Positions 5,369 through 6,303 of a DNA stretch of 6,303 nucleotides are shown here, piece by piece. A program made the translations under genes and the position numbers. The notes under the pieces were generated by a model. That model had not been told where the DNA came from and did no database searches. It worked only from the letters and a program-made list of their open reading frames with translations. This DNA is from Anaerolineales bacterium (GTDB lineage Bacteria > Chloroflexota > Anaerolineae > Epilineales > JAANWY01): assembly GCA_018263655.1 (NCBI GenBank), contig JAANWY010000038.1:1-6303 (forward strand), given 5' to 3'. Each line of letters begins with the position of its first letter. Positions within the stretch are counted from its first letter, which is position 1.

Positions 5369-5452
5369 GGAAAGGGGGAAATGGAAAGGGGAAAGAAGAT
5401 TCCGTCTTCCATCTTTCGTCTTCCCTCTTCCATCTTTCGTCTTCCATTCTCC
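5369..5452. repeat. Purine/pyrimidine tract with 21-bp tandem repeat
   Basis: On the plus strand 5369-5399 is almost all purine (GGAAAGGGGGAAATGGAAAGG and on), then 5400-5452 is almost all pyrimidine. Within the latter, TCTTCCATCTTTCGTCTTCC occurs at 5405-5424 and again at 5426-5445, a period of 21 bp. The two halves are partly complementary: GAAAG-AAGA (5391-5399) can pair with TCTT (5405-5408) and CTTTC (5413-5417) around a 4-nt bulge. The tract fills the gap between the SDR stop and the tal-pgi ribosome binding site. It could slow or terminate transcription, process the mRNA, or simply be expanded low-complexity DNA. Confidence 0.75.
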
Positions 5453-5453
5453 A

Positions 5454-6275
5454 TTACTCCGACGACCACGCTTCGCGGAAGTCGGGGTACAGGGTCAGGC
5501 CGCCGTCCACATAGAGGGTCTGGCCGGTGATGTAGGCCGCTTCGTCGGAGGCCAGGAATGCGGTGGTGGCAGCCATTTCCTCTGAGGTGCCGGGCCGTCC
5601 CATGGGGATATGCTGCTCCACATCCTCCTTCTTCTCCGGATCATCGACCCAGGCGCGGTTGATGGGCGTGATGGTGGCGCCTGGCCCGATGGCGTTGACG
5701 CGGATGTTGCGGCCGGCGTACTCCAGCGCCAGCGTGCGCGTCAGGTTCTGCATGCCGCCCTTGCTGACGGAATAACCGACGAAGCGCGGCTTCGGAATGA
5801 TCTGATGCACACTGGAGACGTTGATGATTACGCCTGGCTTCTCCTCGGCCAAAAAGTGCTGGATGGCGGCCCGCGCACCGATGTAGGCGCCGCGCAAGTT
5901 CACGGCGATCACTTTGTCGAAGTCGTCCACCTCGATCTCGTGGGAAGAGCCGGAGATTTGGATGCCGGCATTGTTGACCAGAATGTCCAGGTCGCCCAGC
6001 CGGTCGATGACGTCCTGCACCATCCGCTCGACCTGGTCCTGTTTCGTCACGTCGGCCTGGACCAGAATGTGATCCACGCCATGTCGCGCGATCTGGTTAC
6101 GGCATTCCTCGATGGCTTCGTGCACCATCTCGTCGGTCTGGCCGGCATCCTCGATGTCCGTGCGATAGTTGATGGCCACGTGGGCACCTTCGGCAGCAAA
6201 CCGCACCGCAATCGCCTGGCCAATGCCCGATGTACCCCCCGTGACCAAAACGTTCTTGTCCGTCAATCCTTGCAT
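5454..6275 (-). CDS. SDR-family oxidoreductase, glucose 1-dehydrogenase-like
   Basis: This 273-residue classical short-chain dehydrogenase has a complete set of motifs. These are TGGTSGIG (12-19) for NAD(P) binding, NNAG (101-104), N126 in AVNLRG, the catalytic serine in INVSS (S154/S155), Y168 and K172 in YSVSK, and GPG at 197-199. INYRTD (35-40), at the end of the second strand, lies where cofactor preference is set, and I would not assign NAD versus NADP from it. The C-terminal TGQTLYVDGGLTLYPDF resembles bacterial glucose 1-dehydrogenases (beta-D-glucose to gluconolactone), which suggests a sugar substrate, but SDR specificity is poorly predictable and a 3-oxoacyl-ACP-reductase-like role cannot be excluded. 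The segment at 40-70 is a little longer than usual. The start has AGGAGG 8 nt upstream. It is the first gene of the likely operon; the promoter lies at or beyond the right edge. Confidence 0.88.
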   Translation of the reverse strand: MQGLTDKNVLVTGGTSGIGQAIAVRFAAEGAHVAINYRTDIEDAGQTDEMVHEAIEECRNQIARHGVDHILVQADVTKQDQVERMVQDVIDRLGDLDILVNNAGIQISGSSHEIEVDDFDKVIAVNLRGAYIGARAAIQHFLAEEKPGVIINVSSVHQIIPKPRFVGYSVSKGGMQNLTRTLALEYAGRNIRVNAIGPGATITPINRAWVDDPEKKEDVEQHIPMGRPGTSEEMAATTAFLASDEAAYITGQTLYVDGGLTLYPDFREAWSSE

Positions 6276-6283
6276 TACTTTTT

Positions 6284-6289
6284 CCTCCT
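6284..6289 (-). promoter_or_regulatory. Ribosome binding site of the SDR gene
   Basis: AGGAGG on the minus strand lies 8 nt before the ATG at 6275, with an A-rich spacer. It supports the chosen start. Confidence 0.8.
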
Positions 6290-6303
6290 AGCTGTTTTGA
6301 AAC

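Noticed and set aside
5405..5445. CRISPR-like repeat
   Set aside because: There are only two units, adjacent with 1 nt between, low complexity, and no spacer-sized gaps or cas genes.

Overview
This window looks like a piece of a GC-rich bacterial chromosome. It holds four genes and two repeat-rich non-coding stretches. The best guess for the source is an uncultured Chloroflexota (Anaerolineae/Caldilineae-like) bacterium. That rests on the fused transaldolase/glucose-6-phosphate isomerase, strong AGGAGG ribosome binding sites, and short palindromic repeats both between and inside genes. The assignment is an inference; no rRNA or marker gene is present.

Layout. Positions 1-559 contain no credible gene but are dense in inverted repeats: a 16-bp-stem hairpin, a REP-like unit, a cluster of TTGGGC/GCCCAA motifs, and a 121-bp palindromic element. 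That element has 9-bp terminal inverted repeats and is bounded on both sides by GAGAT, as expected of a small non-autonomous transposon (MITE). Positions 560-1477 (+) encode a degenerate receiver domain joined to a degenerate GGDEF domain, probably a non-catalytic signalling protein. Positions 1478-1719 are a convergent intergenic stretch with nested inverted repeats and no obvious gene.

Positions 1720-6275 (all -) form a likely three-gene operon in transcription order: an SDR-family oxidoreductase resembling glucose 1-dehydrogenase (6275-5454), the 951-residue transaldolase-phosphoglucose isomerase fusion (5324-2469), and a HAD-superfamily sugar-phosphate phosphatase/phosphomutase (2472-1720). 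The last two overlap by ATGA and are probably translationally coupled. The gap between the first two genes carries a 21-bp-period purine/pyrimidine tract. Together the operon suggests hexose and pentose phosphate handling: glucose oxidation, F6P/G6P interconversion, transaldolase exchange, and removal or isomerisation of a sugar phosphate.

The most unusual observation is that the tal-pgi gene carries two apparent in-frame insertions of palindromic or tandem-repeat DNA, at residues about 191-198 and 534-554. Both fall at surface-loop-like positions next to conserved motifs. The first (reading CCCTGCGATAAACTCAGGAC) shares its ends with the REP-like repeat at the left edge of the window (CCCTTCGATA...ACTCAGGA). 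This suggests one repeat family that lands between genes and is also tolerated as peptide inserts. No complete new defence or mobile system was seen.
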